64,000 nucleotides of DNA from Bacteroides caccae. Its GTDB lineage: Bacteria > Bacteroidota > Bacteroidia > Bacteroidales > Bacteroidaceae. The DNA lies in the NCBI RefSeq assembly GCF_002222615.2, contig NZ_CP022412.2, positions 124,001-188,000 of the forward strand, read 5' to 3'. The position numbers and the translations under genes are program-made. The notes beneath the pieces are model-generated. The model did no database searches. It worked only from the letters and a program-made list of their open reading frames with translations, and was not told the origin of the DNA. The stretch's first letter is position 1. Each line of letters begins with the position of its first letter. Of this stretch, positions 42,214-53,000 are shown one piece after another.

Positions 42214-43974
42214 TTAAAATGTAAACAGTTTATGCTCCAAGTTGACCGGTGACTTACCTTTGAACGGAAGCTGTCCCAACAATATCCGTAATAAAGCAGA
42301 ATGAGTGGAAGCATCATTCGAATAAGTATTTATATAAGTCTTGACACGTTCAAAATATTCATTTCCAATGTAAGGACTACCTAATGAAATAACAATCACT
42401 TTACTTTTGTCCATAGAATTGGCAGCCCATACGGACTGAGCCTCATCGTCCCATAATTGGAGCGGGCCAAATGGAGTATGAGTATTCCGTGCTACCAGAA
42501 AGATTACTTTATCATACACTTCAGTCGCATTATCCTGCCAACCTTGATCTTCATAAAGTATATTACGGCGGAAATCAACCTCAAAACCATTCTTCACAAA
42601 CTCATCCCGCAAATTCTGTAATCGCTTAAAGTCACGGTCGTTACCTTTATGAGCTACGGGAGTTACAGCCACCAATAACAGCTTTTTATCTTTTTCCAAA
42701 GAAAGTGGTAACTTATGATCTTCATCCCGTACTAAAGTTATGGAACGCTCTGTTATCTCTTTGGCAGCTTCCCGTATTTCAGCTTTTTCTTCTGCTGAGA
42801 CAGGACGTATCAACTCCCTGTTTTTATTTAATAACCCAAAACGTTCTTTCATTGCCCAAACACGGCGAACAGCATCGTCCAACCGTTCCATTGGAATTTC
42901 ACCACGTTGAATCCGTACTTCTACCGTATCCATGTATTCGTAAGAAGGCCACAACAATATATCTACCCCGGCTAAAAAGCTGGCAACTTGCCCTTCCAAA
43001 TCATTTTTATACCAGCCCCGGAAACCTGCCATTGTCATCGCGTCCGATACCACAACCCCGTTAAAATGCATTTCTTTTTTCAATAACCCGGTTAATAGCT
43101 CATGGGATAAAGTTGCCGGAGGCAGATAACCATTTATCTTTTCTTTCTGATAGAAAGGTAAAGTTATATGTCCGGGCATGATACATGCAACTCCTTTTTT
43201 AATCAACTCGGCAAACACTTTTCCATGATATTGCTTCCACATTTCTTCAGACAAGGAATTGACAGTTGTCATCAAATGCTGATCACGATAATCAACCCCA
43301 TCTCCCGGAAAATGTTTGATTGTAGCGGCAACAGAGTTATCTTGCAACCCCTTTATCTGTTCGGACAACAAACAAACCGCTTTTTCCGGATTATCCGAAA
43401 CTGAACGTGTATTTACAATAGGATTCAATGGATTCATATTTAAATCTGCAACAGGATGTAACACCCAGTTTATACCCAACGAACGACATTCTAATGCTAC
43501 ACTTTTACCATATTTATAAGCTAATTCCGGAGAATTTGCGGCTCCCAGTGCCATCTCTTTCGGAAAAGGAGTCATCCCTTGAAGTCCTACTCCCGATTCA
43601 TAATCCTGTTGAAACAATAAAGGAAGCTCTGATGCTTTTTGATATTCCTCGACAGAACTACGCACAAAATCAACCCGCTCTTCCTCCGGAACTCCTGTAA
43701 ACAACTTCCACCCCATAAAATAACCTGTAACCGGGTAACGTTTGAAGTACACGTCCAATGAGCCGTCTCCCAAATCCAATTCTTTCTTGCGATCAGGTAG
43801 CATTAACATTGTCTGCCCTATCTTTTCACGCAAAGTCAAAAGTTTCCAAGTGGAATCTACCGACTGAAATTCATAAACCTCATTAACCGAACCGGCTGTC
43901 ACTCTTTCTTTTGTACAAGAAAAGAACACGGATACAAGCAATGTAGCAGTAACTATTAAAAAAGAGTTTTTCAT
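42214..43974 (-). CDS. GH3 glycoside hydrolase, NagZ-type active site (PUL 2)
   Basis: A 586-residue lipoprotein (Cys20 in SVFFSC). The GH3 N-domain spans about 40-380. The NagZ-like loop is KHFPGDG at 220-226 with the Asp-x-His dyad at 231-233 (DQH), the general acid/base of beta-N-acetylglucosaminidases. The nucleophile is Asp311 in VVSDAMTM. Most NagZ enzymes have KHFPGHG, so the sixth residue is Asp here. A C-terminal domain (about 400-585) follows, unlike small NagZ. It removes beta-linked HexNAc or glucose from the PUL substrate. It heads the GH3-SGNH operon with a -7 box at 44003-44010. Confidence 0.85.
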   Translation of the reverse strand: MKNSFLIVTATLLVSVFFSCTKERVTAGSVNEVYEFQSVDSTWKLLTLREKIGQTMLMLPDRKKELDLGDGSLDVYFKRYPVTGYFMGWKLFTGVPEEERVDFVRSSVEEYQKASELPLLFQQDYESGVGLQGMTPFPKEMALGAANSPELAYKYGKSVALECRSLGINWVLHPVADLNMNPLNPIVNTRSVSDNPEKAVCLLSEQIKGLQDNSVAATIKHFPGDGVDYRDQHLMTTVNSLSEEMWKQYHGKVFAELIKKGVACIMPGHITLPFYQKEKINGYLPPATLSHELLTGLLKKEMHFNGVVVSDAMTMAGFRGWYKNDLEGQVASFLAGVDILLWPSYEYMDTVEVRIQRGEIPMERLDDAVRRVWAMKERFGLLNKNRELIRPVSAEEKAEIREAAKEITERSITLVRDEDHKLPLSLEKDKKLLLVAVTPVAHKGNDRDFKRLQNLRDEFVKNGFEVDFRRNILYEDQGWQDNATEVYDKVIFLVARNTHTPFGPLQLWDDEAQSVWAANSMDKSKVIVISLGSPYIGNEYFERVKTYINTYSNDASTHSALLRILLGQLPFKGKSPVNLEHKLFTF

Positions 43975-44002
43975 AATTCATTTCACTTTGTTTTTCATGT
44001 TA

Positions 44003-44010
44003 CAAAAATA
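44003..44010 (-). promoter_or_regulatory. -7 box of the GH3-SGNH operon
   Basis: CAAAAATA on plus reads TATTTTTG on minus, matching TAnnTTTG, about 30 nt before the GH3 ATG. Confidence 0.55.
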
Positions 44011-44133
44011 GCACTCCTTATTTTAATCCATTAGAAATCATGTTTCAATCTTTTCCATACATGTATCTTTATTCCTACTCCGGTTACATTACTATCACAC
44101 AGGTTACGTTTTTCGTTTTCAGCCTCGATTTTG

Positions 44134-44165
44134 TTTGCGAGTTACTTGCAAACAAATTATATTTG
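44134..44165 (+). promoter_or_regulatory. Promoter with embedded palindrome for the PUL 2 sensor
   Basis: TTTG (44134-44137) and TATATTTG (44158-44165) are spaced by 20 bp, a full consensus. The spacer is a near-perfect palindrome TTTGCgAGTtACTtGCAAA (44134-44152, one G-T mismatch), so an operator may overlap the promoter. Confidence 0.65.
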
Positions 44166-44191
44166 CTTCTACTAAAAATATCTATCAGGAC

Positions 44192-47100
44192 ATGAAAAAC
44201 ATTGCATTCATCATTTTTCTTCTGTTTATTTCCATTTGCAGAGCGCAAGACAACAACATATTGTTTCAGAACTATAACGTAAGTAACGGACTCTCGCAAA
44301 ACACCGTTATACGTAGTTTGGAAGACAGTAACGGAGTTATGTGGTTTTGCACGCGGGATGGGCTGAACCGGTTTGATGGTACCGAGTTCGAAGTTTTTCG
44401 CGCCGACGGTCAGCCGCACTCCCTATCCAGCAGTGATGTTACCACCATTATTGAAGAATCGCCCGGAGTTCTATGGATAGGGACTCACAGTGGACTGAAT
44501 CGCTACGATGTATCCTCAAATACATTCACTCAATACTTTCATGATCCGGCGAACCAGTATACTATATCGGACAATTGCATCAAACACTTGTTGTGCGATA
44601 ACCAAAAAAGAATCTGGGTAGGCAGCATGAAAGGACTCAATCTGTATAATAAGGAAACTGATGATTTTATCCCCATTTCAACCAACGGTTCTGTCTTCTG
44701 GCTTATGCAAAACAGTCAAAATGAAATCTGCTATCTTATCAACAACACATTGTGCATCATGAATCCTGTCACCTATGTTACAGAGCGTTTTCAATTCGGT
44801 GATGAACATAAAATCTACTTTTTATATGAAGACAATGATAAACGCCTGTGGGTAGGTATGTGGGATTCAGGACTTAAGTGGTTTGACCGTAAAAACCGTA
44901 AACTTGTAGATGCCAACCTGACAATGGAAAACGGCAAAAATTTCAATAACTCCCAAGTCAACTACATTGTAGAAACGTTGGAAGGAAATCTTATGCTTGC
45001 CACACGTGAAGGAGTGCTGATTTATGACCGGCAAGCAAACAGGCTTATCAATTATTACCAACGGGAACAAAGCTGCGGTTTGAGTGAAAATACCATCATC
45101 TCTCTATATAGGGATAAAGCAAATAATATATGGATCGGAACTTACGGAGGAGGTGTTAATTTGTACACACCATACAGTAATTTCTTTATTCCTCATAAAC
45201 CAGAATATAAGCTCCAGAAAAGTATCGGAAACATTAATGCCATAGTGGAATATAAAGAGAAACTTTGGTTAGGCACGGACGGTGGTTTAATCATCTACAA
45301 TCCCAAAGACGAAAGTTATGAGTACTGTCCGCTTCATGTTCCACGCTCGGTAACAAACAATGAAGTAAAGTATATACAGAAAGAAGGAGATCATCTTTTA
45401 TGGATTAGTATTTATTATTGCGGACTATATCTCTATGATATGGAAACCCGCCGCATAATAAAAGAAATACCCGATTTTCCTTATAATCAAGTAAGACGTA
45501 TTGCCAAAGGTACTGATAATATTTATTGGATTGCTTTAGGAGTAGACAGCCCCATACTACGTTACCACATGGAGAACAACCAATTGGAAGAGTCTTTTCC
45601 AGTAAAGGGTCGTGCCACAGAACTTTCTATCATCAATGTACAAGATTTAAAAGCTATAGGACCTTATATATGGATGGGGACTCGTGCAGCCGGTCTATAT
45701 CGCTATCACACACAGACTCATGAATTAAAACATTTCGGTAGTGAAGAAAAAAGTCCGGAACAATTCCTGCCAAGCAATCATGTCAGTACGCTGTATACTG
45801 ATGCATCGGAAAATTTATGGATAGGAACTTATGGCGGAGGCATAGGATTATATAATAATATCAAAGAAAGTTTCACGATATATAATGAAGAGAACGGTCT
45901 TCCCAATAATGCTATCAACAGTATTGTGGCCGATAATAACGGTAAATTATGGGTTTCTACTTTAAAAGGCATGTCATGTTTTGACCCCAAATCAGAGACT
46001 TTCACTAACTGGGATAATAAAAATGGATATTCTTTGCTGGAAACCAATTTACACGCTTGCCTGAAAAGTTCATCCAACATTTTTTATGTCGGTGGAAATA
46101 ATCATTTCCTTTCATTTAATCCCCAATTAATTAGACGAAATACATTTATACCTCCCGTATACATTACAAAAATGAGAATTTGGGCAGATTATCTGGAAGA
46201 TAATAAAGCTGCCCAATGGGTAAATATCTCAAATCAGAGAATCAAATTAAGATACAACCAAACCTCATTCACAATCAAATTCTCCGCACTTAGTTATGTG
46301 TTTGCCTCCAACAATAAATTTTCCTATATGCTTGAAGGATTTGATAAGGGTTGGTCGGAACCGACACACGAACGGAGTGTTAACTATACTAATATCCCGC
46401 CGGGTAAGTATGTTTTTAAAGTAAGAGCTTGCAATAATGACGGTATATGGAGCAATGGAAATGCTTCATTATCAATTACAGTCACTCCTCCTCTATGGAA
46501 AACATGGTATGCGTATTTGTTCTATCTAGCATTCACCATTAGCATGATTATGCTGTTCATACGTTATAAAACCCGGGAAGCACAACTGAAAATGGATCTT
46601 CAGTTAAAACAGATGGAGAAACAGAATATTGAAATCAGTCACAATATGGGTGTACAAATGTTCACCAATTTCTCACATGAGCTACGTACTCCGCTCACTT
46701 TAATCATAGCTCCGCTCACAGACCTGTTGCATAAAGAAGATATGCCTCCGGCATATCGCCAACCATTGGAGCTGATCAACCGTAATTCCCAACGTTTATT
46801 ATGGCTGGTAAACCGTTTAATGGACTTTCACAAGCTGGAAGCCGGGAAAATGCAACTTCACGTCAGCAATTACAATCTAGGTACTTACATACCTGAAATC
46901 ATCAAACTATTTATGCCTGTTGCCGAAAAGAAAAACATATCTATCGAATTTAATGATACGACCTCCTCAACAGACACTTGGTTTGATGCCATTCTATTGG
47001 AAAAGGTTTTCTTTAACCTGCTCTCCAACTCTTTAAAGCATACTCCCAACGGTGGATATATTATCATCTCAAGTATGGAAACCAATACTGAAGATATTCA

Positions 47101-48268
47101 GAAGCCTGAAAATTTGGGCCTCCCCGCAGGAAAGATTCTTTTGATTAAAGTAGAAGATAGCGGCTCCGGAATCCCTGCCAATATGATGCCCCGTATATTC
47201 GAAGCTTTCTTCCAGGCAGGTGAGAAAGTGTTGGGAAGCGGAATTGGGCTGAATCTGACAAAAAGTATCATTGAGCTCCATGGCGGACGTATTTGGATAG
47301 ATAATAAAGAAGGGCATGGAATGACCGTGTCTTTCACCCTCCCATTAGGTAAAGACAGTTATACCGAAAACCAACTACTTAGCAAAGACAAGATAGTAAA
47401 ATCCACCCATGCTTATTCTGATGTAGAAGCACTTATTGCAACAGATGTCAATCCCTGCGAGATATCTCAGACTAATACTTCACCCAAGGAAATGACTCTG
47501 CTCATAATAGAAGACAATGAGGATGTACGTAATTACCTGGTATCATTACTCAGCAAATACTATAATATCTATACTGCCGTAAATTGTAAAGAAGGCTATG
47601 AAATAGAACAAAAACAAATACCTGATTTGGTGATTAGTGACATTATGACTCCATATATGGACGGTATTGAGTTTACAAGATTATCTAAAAACAATATGGT
47701 AACTTCACATATTCCGATCATATTGCTCACAGCCCGTGTCACTTCATCGCAAGTGCGCGAAGGCTATGAATCGTTAGCTGACGATTATATCATGAAACCA
47801 TTCGATCCGGAATTGTTGGTTGTACGTGTTGCCAACCTGTTGATTAATCGGAAAAAACTCGCAGAACGATATGGAACGGAAATGGTATCAATCAACAGAG
47901 AGCCACAGAAAGCTAAAGAAACTTCTGTTTATAGTGCCATGGAAGAAAAGTTTATGAAAAAAGTAATGGAAATAATAAACAAAAACATAGAAAACCCTGC
48001 CTACTCCATTGATCAGTTCAGTGAAGAAATCGGTATGAGCCGCGTACAGGTATATCGCAAAATCAAAGCCGTAACAGGTATGTCGCCCAGTAAACTCATC
48101 CTTGACATACGGTTGAAAACGTCACTAGATATGCTTCAAAACACAGAATATACAGTGACCGAAGTTTCTTATCGATGCGGTTTTAATGAAATATCTTATT
48201 TCGGAAAATGCTTCAAAACAGAATACGGCTTATCTCCTTCCGAATATATAAAGAAGTACAGGAAATAA
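44192..48268 (+). CDS. Hybrid two-component system sensor/regulator (PUL 2)
   Basis: A 1358-residue HTCS protein. Signal peptide about 1-18 (MKNIAFIIFLLFISICRA), two propeller-type Reg_prop domains (about 20-660, with repeated LWIGT/WIGTYGGG motifs), a Y_Y_Y domain (about 680-760), a transmembrane helix (about 768-790), HisKA with His829 (SHELRTPL), HATPase (GSGIGLNLTKSI), receiver with Asp1150 (SDIMTPYMDG) and an AraC HTH at about 1255-1355. The start at 44192 is set by the signal peptide and by the promoter at 44134-44165. It should activate the flanking GH3-SGNH and susCD operons. Confidence 0.95.
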   Translation: MKNIAFIIFLLFISICRAQDNNILFQNYNVSNGLSQNTVIRSLEDSNGVMWFCTRDGLNRFDGTEFEVFRADGQPHSLSSSDVTTIIEESPGVLWIGTHSGLNRYDVSSNTFTQYFHDPANQYTISDNCIKHLLCDNQKRIWVGSMKGLNLYNKETDDFIPISTNGSVFWLMQNSQNEICYLINNTLCIMNPVTYVTERFQFGDEHKIYFLYEDNDKRLWVGMWDSGLKWFDRKNRKLVDANLTMENGKNFNNSQVNYIVETLEGNLMLATREGVLIYDRQANRLINYYQREQSCGLSENTIISLYRDKANNIWIGTYGGGVNLYTPYSNFFIPHKPEYKLQKSIGNINAIVEYKEKLWLGTDGGLIIYNPKDESYEYCPLHVPRSVTNNEVKYIQKEGDHLLWISIYYCGLYLYDMETRRIIKEIPDFPYNQVRRIAKGTDNIYWIALGVDSPILRYHMENNQLEESFPVKGRATELSIINVQDLKAIGPYIWMGTRAAGLYRYHTQTHELKHFGSEEKSPEQFLPSNHVSTLYTDASENLWIGTYGGGIGLYNNIKESFTIYNEENGLPNNAINSIVADNNGKLWVSTLKGMSCFDPKSETFTNWDNKNGYSLLETNLHACLKSSSNIFYVGGNNHFLSFNPQLIRRNTFIPPVYITKMRIWADYLEDNKAAQWVNISNQRIKLRYNQTSFTIKFSALSYVFASNNKFSYMLEGFDKGWSEPTHERSVNYTNIPPGKYVFKVRACNNDGIWSNGNASLSITVTPPLWKTWYAYLFYLAFTISMIMLFIRYKTREAQLKMDLQLKQMEKQNIEISHNMGVQMFTNFSHELRTPLTLIIAPLTDLLHKEDMPPAYRQPLELINRNSQRLLWLVNRLMDFHKLEAGKMQLHVSNYNLGTYIPEIIKLFMPVAEKKNISIEFNDTTSSTDTWFDAILLEKVFFNLLSNSLKHTPNGGYIIISSMETNTEDIQKPENLGLPAGKILLIKVEDSGSGIPANMMPRIFEAFFQAGEKVLGSGIGLNLTKSIIELHGGRIWIDNKEGHGMTVSFTLPLGKDSYTENQLLSKDKIVKSTHAYSDVEALIATDVNPCEISQTNTSPKEMTLLIIEDNEDVRNYLVSLLSKYYNIYTAVNCKEGYEIEQKQIPDLVISDIMTPYMDGIEFTRLSKNNMVTSHIPIILLTARVTSSQVREGYESLADDYIMKPFDPELLVVRVANLLINRKKLAERYGTEMVSINREPQKAKETSVYSAMEEKFMKKVMEIINKNIENPAYSIDQFSEEIGMSRVQVYRKIKAVTGMSPSKLILDIRLKTSLDMLQNTEYTVTEVSYRCGFNEISYFGKCFKTEYGLSPSEYIKKYRK

Positions 48269-48281
48269 CAGAGTTATTACC

Positions 48282-48326
48282 AAAAAGAAGTGCCGCTATG
48301 TCTTACGATAGCGGCACTTCTTTTTT
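48282..48326. terminator. Bidirectional terminator between sensor and susD
   Basis: 48282-48299 (AAAAAGAAGTGCCGCTAT) pairs perfectly with the matching stretch at 48308-48325, and T tracts lie on both sides. It separates convergent genes. Confidence 0.85.
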
Positions 48327-48342
48327 AGAACCTCACCTTCTT

Positions 48343-50058
48343 TTAAGGTTGCTGATAAGATCCTGAATACAAATATTCAATGGAAGGCAACGGTACATAC
48401 ATAGTACTGTAAGGCGGATTCATTGCAGGAATCGGATCCCCATCAGTATTCGGATTATCATAAACAGCTCCCGGATTTCTCTTTTGCCCATCAATTGTCT
48501 TCTGCATAGCTACTAAATAAAGCAAGCGGTCTCCATTCTCAAAACCAAACTCTTTGATTCTTTCTTTTTCTATATCTGCTTCAGTTACATTCTTCAAAGG
48601 AGTCAATCCGGCACGTTGACGAATCTTATTCACATCTCCTAAAGCTTGAGATACATTCTTAGACAGGACTAAGGTCGCACGCGTCAGATATGCTTCCGCC
48701 AAACGAATCAACGGTACTTGGGAATACTTCCCATACGGAGCCCGATAATACTTATCATTCCAAAAAGCATTCCATTTTGTCTTGTTATATGCCATTTCAT
48801 GTATGGTTTTATCTCCTCCATCCGTATAGTTTTTCAGGAAATAATGCAGTTGAGTAAATCTCTTATCAGCCAAGGCTTCTGCACTCGGAACATAATTCGT
48901 CAAATCCATAGGATCATCTGTTACCGCCCAACCAATATATTTAATTAAACGAGGATTCCAGTAAGCACAAGCCCAACCGCCATGTTGCCAATTCTGACTG
49001 CCACGCGCTCCTTCCAACCATAATTTATTACTAGCATCAAATGTCTTTGACTTGAAATTATAAATACCAGTTTTACACATACGAGCCAACGGAATAGCTA
49101 CGTTATTTCCCTGATTGCTTTCAGTGAACGCACACTCAAACATAACTTCCTTGGATACCGGGTCTACAGTATATTGTTGTTCGGCATTCCGGTTAAAAGC
49201 AACAATCGGTTCTTCAGTCAAATCAAAAGGTGCTACTCCGGCTTCCGCTTTAGTAATCACATAATCAGCTTCTTCCAATGCTCCGTCTTTATCTCCCATT
49301 AACCATTTTACACGCATCAACATCATAGCAGCTGAAAATTTATTGGCACGACCACGCACAAAATAATCTTCAGGCATCAGACTTTTAGCTTTAGCAAAAT
49401 CAGACAACATCTGATCATACACTTCTTTCACAGTCCCCATATAAGGATTGCGTGCAGACTCTTGTGAATAATCGAGCCTATTGATTAACGGAATGAACTT
49501 ACGATTATTCCCCTCTCCGCCTGCCGGGTCGTAAGGAGCAACAAAAGCCCGGCTAATCAGCCAATAGGTATACCCCCTCATAAAATATAGTTCTCCGGTC
49601 TGACGTGCCAACGTCTTCTTATCATTTTCAGTCATATTGGCAAAAACTGGCTCTCCTTTTTTCTCCTTCTCCTCAATATAAGTCAACGGAGAAGTAGCTC
49701 CTGTTACAGAACGATATAATATTGAAAAGGTCTTCTCAAATTGTTGTCCTGTTACATCAAAGGTAGACATCTGACGAGGATACCAGTAAAGTGCTTCCTG
49801 CTCATAAGCCCCTTGCGGATTAACCGTAGACAAATCTGCCACCAATTCCTGATAATAAGGGATAATACCGATAGGTGCCTGCCAGTTAGGATTCTGAAAA
49901 AGAGTATTATAAGGATCAGCAACAGAATATTCCAAATCATCAACCGATAACCAAGGATTAGATTCCGGACGATCCAGTTCAAAAAATTTATCCATATCAC
50001 AGGAAGCAAGAAGTGCAATACCGGATAAGGCTATCATTATATTTTTTATCGCTTTCAT
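48343..50058 (-). CDS. SusD/RagB family glycan-binding lipoprotein (PUL 2)
   Basis: A 571-residue lipoprotein with lipobox LASC (Cys20). SusD features include the helix ARQTGELYFMRGYTYWLISRAFVAPYDPAGGEGN near 150-185 and the C-terminal RLAEAYLTRATLVLS. It partners the SusC at 50075, which ends 16 bp upstream in the transcript, and caps it at the cell surface. Specificity cannot be read from sequence. Confidence 0.95.
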   Translation of the reverse strand: MKAIKNIMIALSGIALLASCDMDKFFELDRPESNPWLSVDDLEYSVADPYNTLFQNPNWQAPIGIIPYYQELVADLSTVNPQGAYEQEALYWYPRQMSTFDVTGQQFEKTFSILYRSVTGATSPLTYIEEKEKKGEPVFANMTENDKKTLARQTGELYFMRGYTYWLISRAFVAPYDPAGGEGNNRKFIPLINRLDYSQESARNPYMGTVKEVYDQMLSDFAKAKSLMPEDYFVRGRANKFSAAMMLMRVKWLMGDKDGALEEADYVITKAEAGVAPFDLTEEPIVAFNRNAEQQYTVDPVSKEVMFECAFTESNQGNNVAIPLARMCKTGIYNFKSKTFDASNKLWLEGARGSQNWQHGGWACAYWNPRLIKYIGWAVTDDPMDLTNYVPSAEALADKRFTQLHYFLKNYTDGGDKTIHEMAYNKTKWNAFWNDKYYRAPYGKYSQVPLIRLAEAYLTRATLVLSKNVSQALGDVNKIRQRAGLTPLKNVTEADIEKERIKEFGFENGDRLLYLVAMQKTIDGQKRNPGAVYDNPNTDGDPIPAMNPPYSTMYVPLPSIEYLYSGSYQQP

Positions 50059-50074
50059 ACTATCAAATATTTAA

Positions 50075-53000
50075 TTAAAATTTAAAGTTAATACCTGCGG
50101 AGAATATACGGGTCTGCGGCATTTCACTACCGGAGAATACAGCTCCCTGCGCATTGGCACCTGTTTGGTTCTTTACTCTTACTTCAGGGTCATAGCCGTT
50201 AAATGAAGTAATGGTGAAAAGGTTGACAGCTGAGACATACACTCTTAAAGCATCAATATTTATTTTCGAGCAGATTCTTTGTGGAAGTGTATATCCTAAA
50301 GTTAAATTACGCAAACGTAAATAAGCACTTTTCTCCAGATACTTGGTGTGACCGGCATCATGTTTTATATAAGTTACATTTTGCTTGTCATTTCCATTGT
50401 CATCATAATTATATTTATCTTGCCAACGAAGTTGCGGATACTCTGCAATATCTCCCGGTTTCTTCCATGAGTTCTCATAAATATCAGCAGTCACATTATT
50501 ACGTCCATCTCCTACAAATGATTTTGTATATCTATGATAATTAAAGGTATAACTACCTAATGAGAGATAGAACATAAATGATAAATCGAATGCCTTATAT
50601 TTAAAGTTATTTGTCCAGCCCATATAAACTTTCGGAAGAGCCGTTTTACCTTCTTGAATTATACGATGTTTATTTACGTTTGATTGAGTAGCGGGAATCA
50701 ATCTTCCGGTTTTCACTGTCTCACCGGTCTTATTGTAACGGTCAAGATCTATTTCATAAATCATGCCGATACCTTTCTCCGGATCAACTCCTGCCCATTC
50801 AGCCATAAAATAAGTACCCAAAGCCAGATCTTTCTTCGTGATCGCTCCCGGACGTGTATTGATGATACCGGTTCCTTTTGCATCAACACTCGCATCAAGC
50901 GCTGTCACTTTATTCATATTTGTCGTCAAATTATAGTTCATGTTCCATTCAAAGTCTTTCTTGACCAAAGTAACATTAATGTCAAATTCAAATCCCTGAT
51001 TATACATCGAACCAACATTTGCCCACATAGAATTATTGTCAGCATTACCGCCACTATTGGTGATACCGGCAGATGCGGGTAATTGCACACGCATCAACAT
51101 GTCACTTGTCGTACGACGATAATAAGCAATAGAACCATTTACTTTATTATTGAACAGCGCATAATCAAGTCCCAAGTCAATACTTTTGTTTTTCTCCCAT
51201 TTAGCTGCTTTATTAGCAATATTCCATAAGAACATATTCTGCATATTATTGTAATATTGCTTGCTCTTTATACTATACGAATTCTTCGTCACTTCCGAAG
51301 GAATGTTCTGATTACCTGTTTCTCCATAGCTGCCACGTAACTTCAACAATGAAATAAAACCGGCATTACGCATAAAAGCCTCATCAGAAATAATCCAACC
51401 ACCTGAAACTGAATAGAAGTCTCCAAAACGGTTTTCTTTCACAAACTTAGATGATCCTTCGCGTACAAAAGATGCTCCAAGTAAATAACGTTGTTTGAAC
51501 TTATAGTCGATACGGTTAAAGAAACTGAATGTGTAACTCTCACCACCTATATAAGCACTGTTATTCCCCAGCATTGTGCCAATGATCTTGGGTTCCTGAA
51601 ACTCACCACTCAAGTTCTTACCGGCAACAACGGCATTATCCGTATAACTCCTATTTGCTTCAATACCCGTTACAATATCCAGACCATGATCTGTCCATTC
51701 ACGGTTATATTTGGCAAAAGCATGATATTGTTGGGACTTAGTCGTTTTCTTGCTTTTATTACCTTGGTTACCATCTACATTGCCAGTATTCGTAATCAAG
51801 CCGGACAACCAATAATCACTTTGCGCCAATCCATACCCATAACTTGCATCTGCACGAACTGAGAGCCCTTTTATCCACTTCAGGTTAACATCCATATATA
51901 ATGTTGTGCGGAAACTAAAATTCTCACCTGTACTCAACTGATAATCGTTGTCAAGAGTAGCTGTCGGATGACCATCCGCCATTTGTGGATTCCAATACCC
52001 TGTAGGGTCTTCCGGATCATACACTTTGCGCCACGGAAACTTATCAGAAACTACCGCCCATTTATTCGTCGATTTTTTACGGTCGAACTTCAGAAAAGAC
52101 TGAGTTCCCAAAGTCACAATTCCTTTCTTAAATTCACTATTCAAACGTGCACTGACCGCATTCATGCTAAGCCCTTTCAAACTGGACTCATCAGAACGGT
52201 AATTAACAGACGCGTAAGTCGTTGAGTTCTCTCCCCCTTGGTTCAAGGCCACGTTTATATCATGGAAATGTCCCATACGAGTCACCAAATCAACCCAATC
52301 CATATCCGTATTCATAGCTTCCTCACGAGTTATCGGAGAAGTCCAATTGGAATAATACGGTTCGATAATATCTTTCTGTGGGTCAAGCGGATTTAATCCC
52401 ACATTAGCACGAGCCTCATCCATTATATTAAAGTATGTCTTCGTATTGGCCAGCCCTAAATCTGAATTAGTGATAGGAGTAATACCACCTTCATAATGAA
52501 CGTCGAATTTAAGTCCTCCCTTTTTTCCCTTCTTCGTTGTAACAATGATCACACCGTTCGCACCTCGGGAACCATAAATTGCAGTTGCAGCAGCATCTTT
52601 CAATACTTCTATTGATTCAATATCATTGGAGTTCACCATCGTAGAACCTCCACCTACAATACCGTCAACCACCCAAAGCGGATCACTCCCCGATGCAATA
52701 GAACCGATACCGCGAATCTTTATCTGTGGAGTACTACCCGGCATACCGTCATTCACAACTTGTACACCGGAAGCCAGCCCCTGCAAAGAATTCTCAAAAC
52801 GCCCACCTTGCATCAGCGACATTTCATCACTTTTAATTTTAGAAACAGACCCTATCATATCACGGCGTTTCTTAGTTCCATAGGCAATCACCACCACATC
52901 ATCAATCACCACAGAGTTTTCTGTCAATGTAACATCGATAACCCGACGTTTTCCCGGAACAATTTCCTGATTATCAAACCCCATATAACTAAATCGAAGA

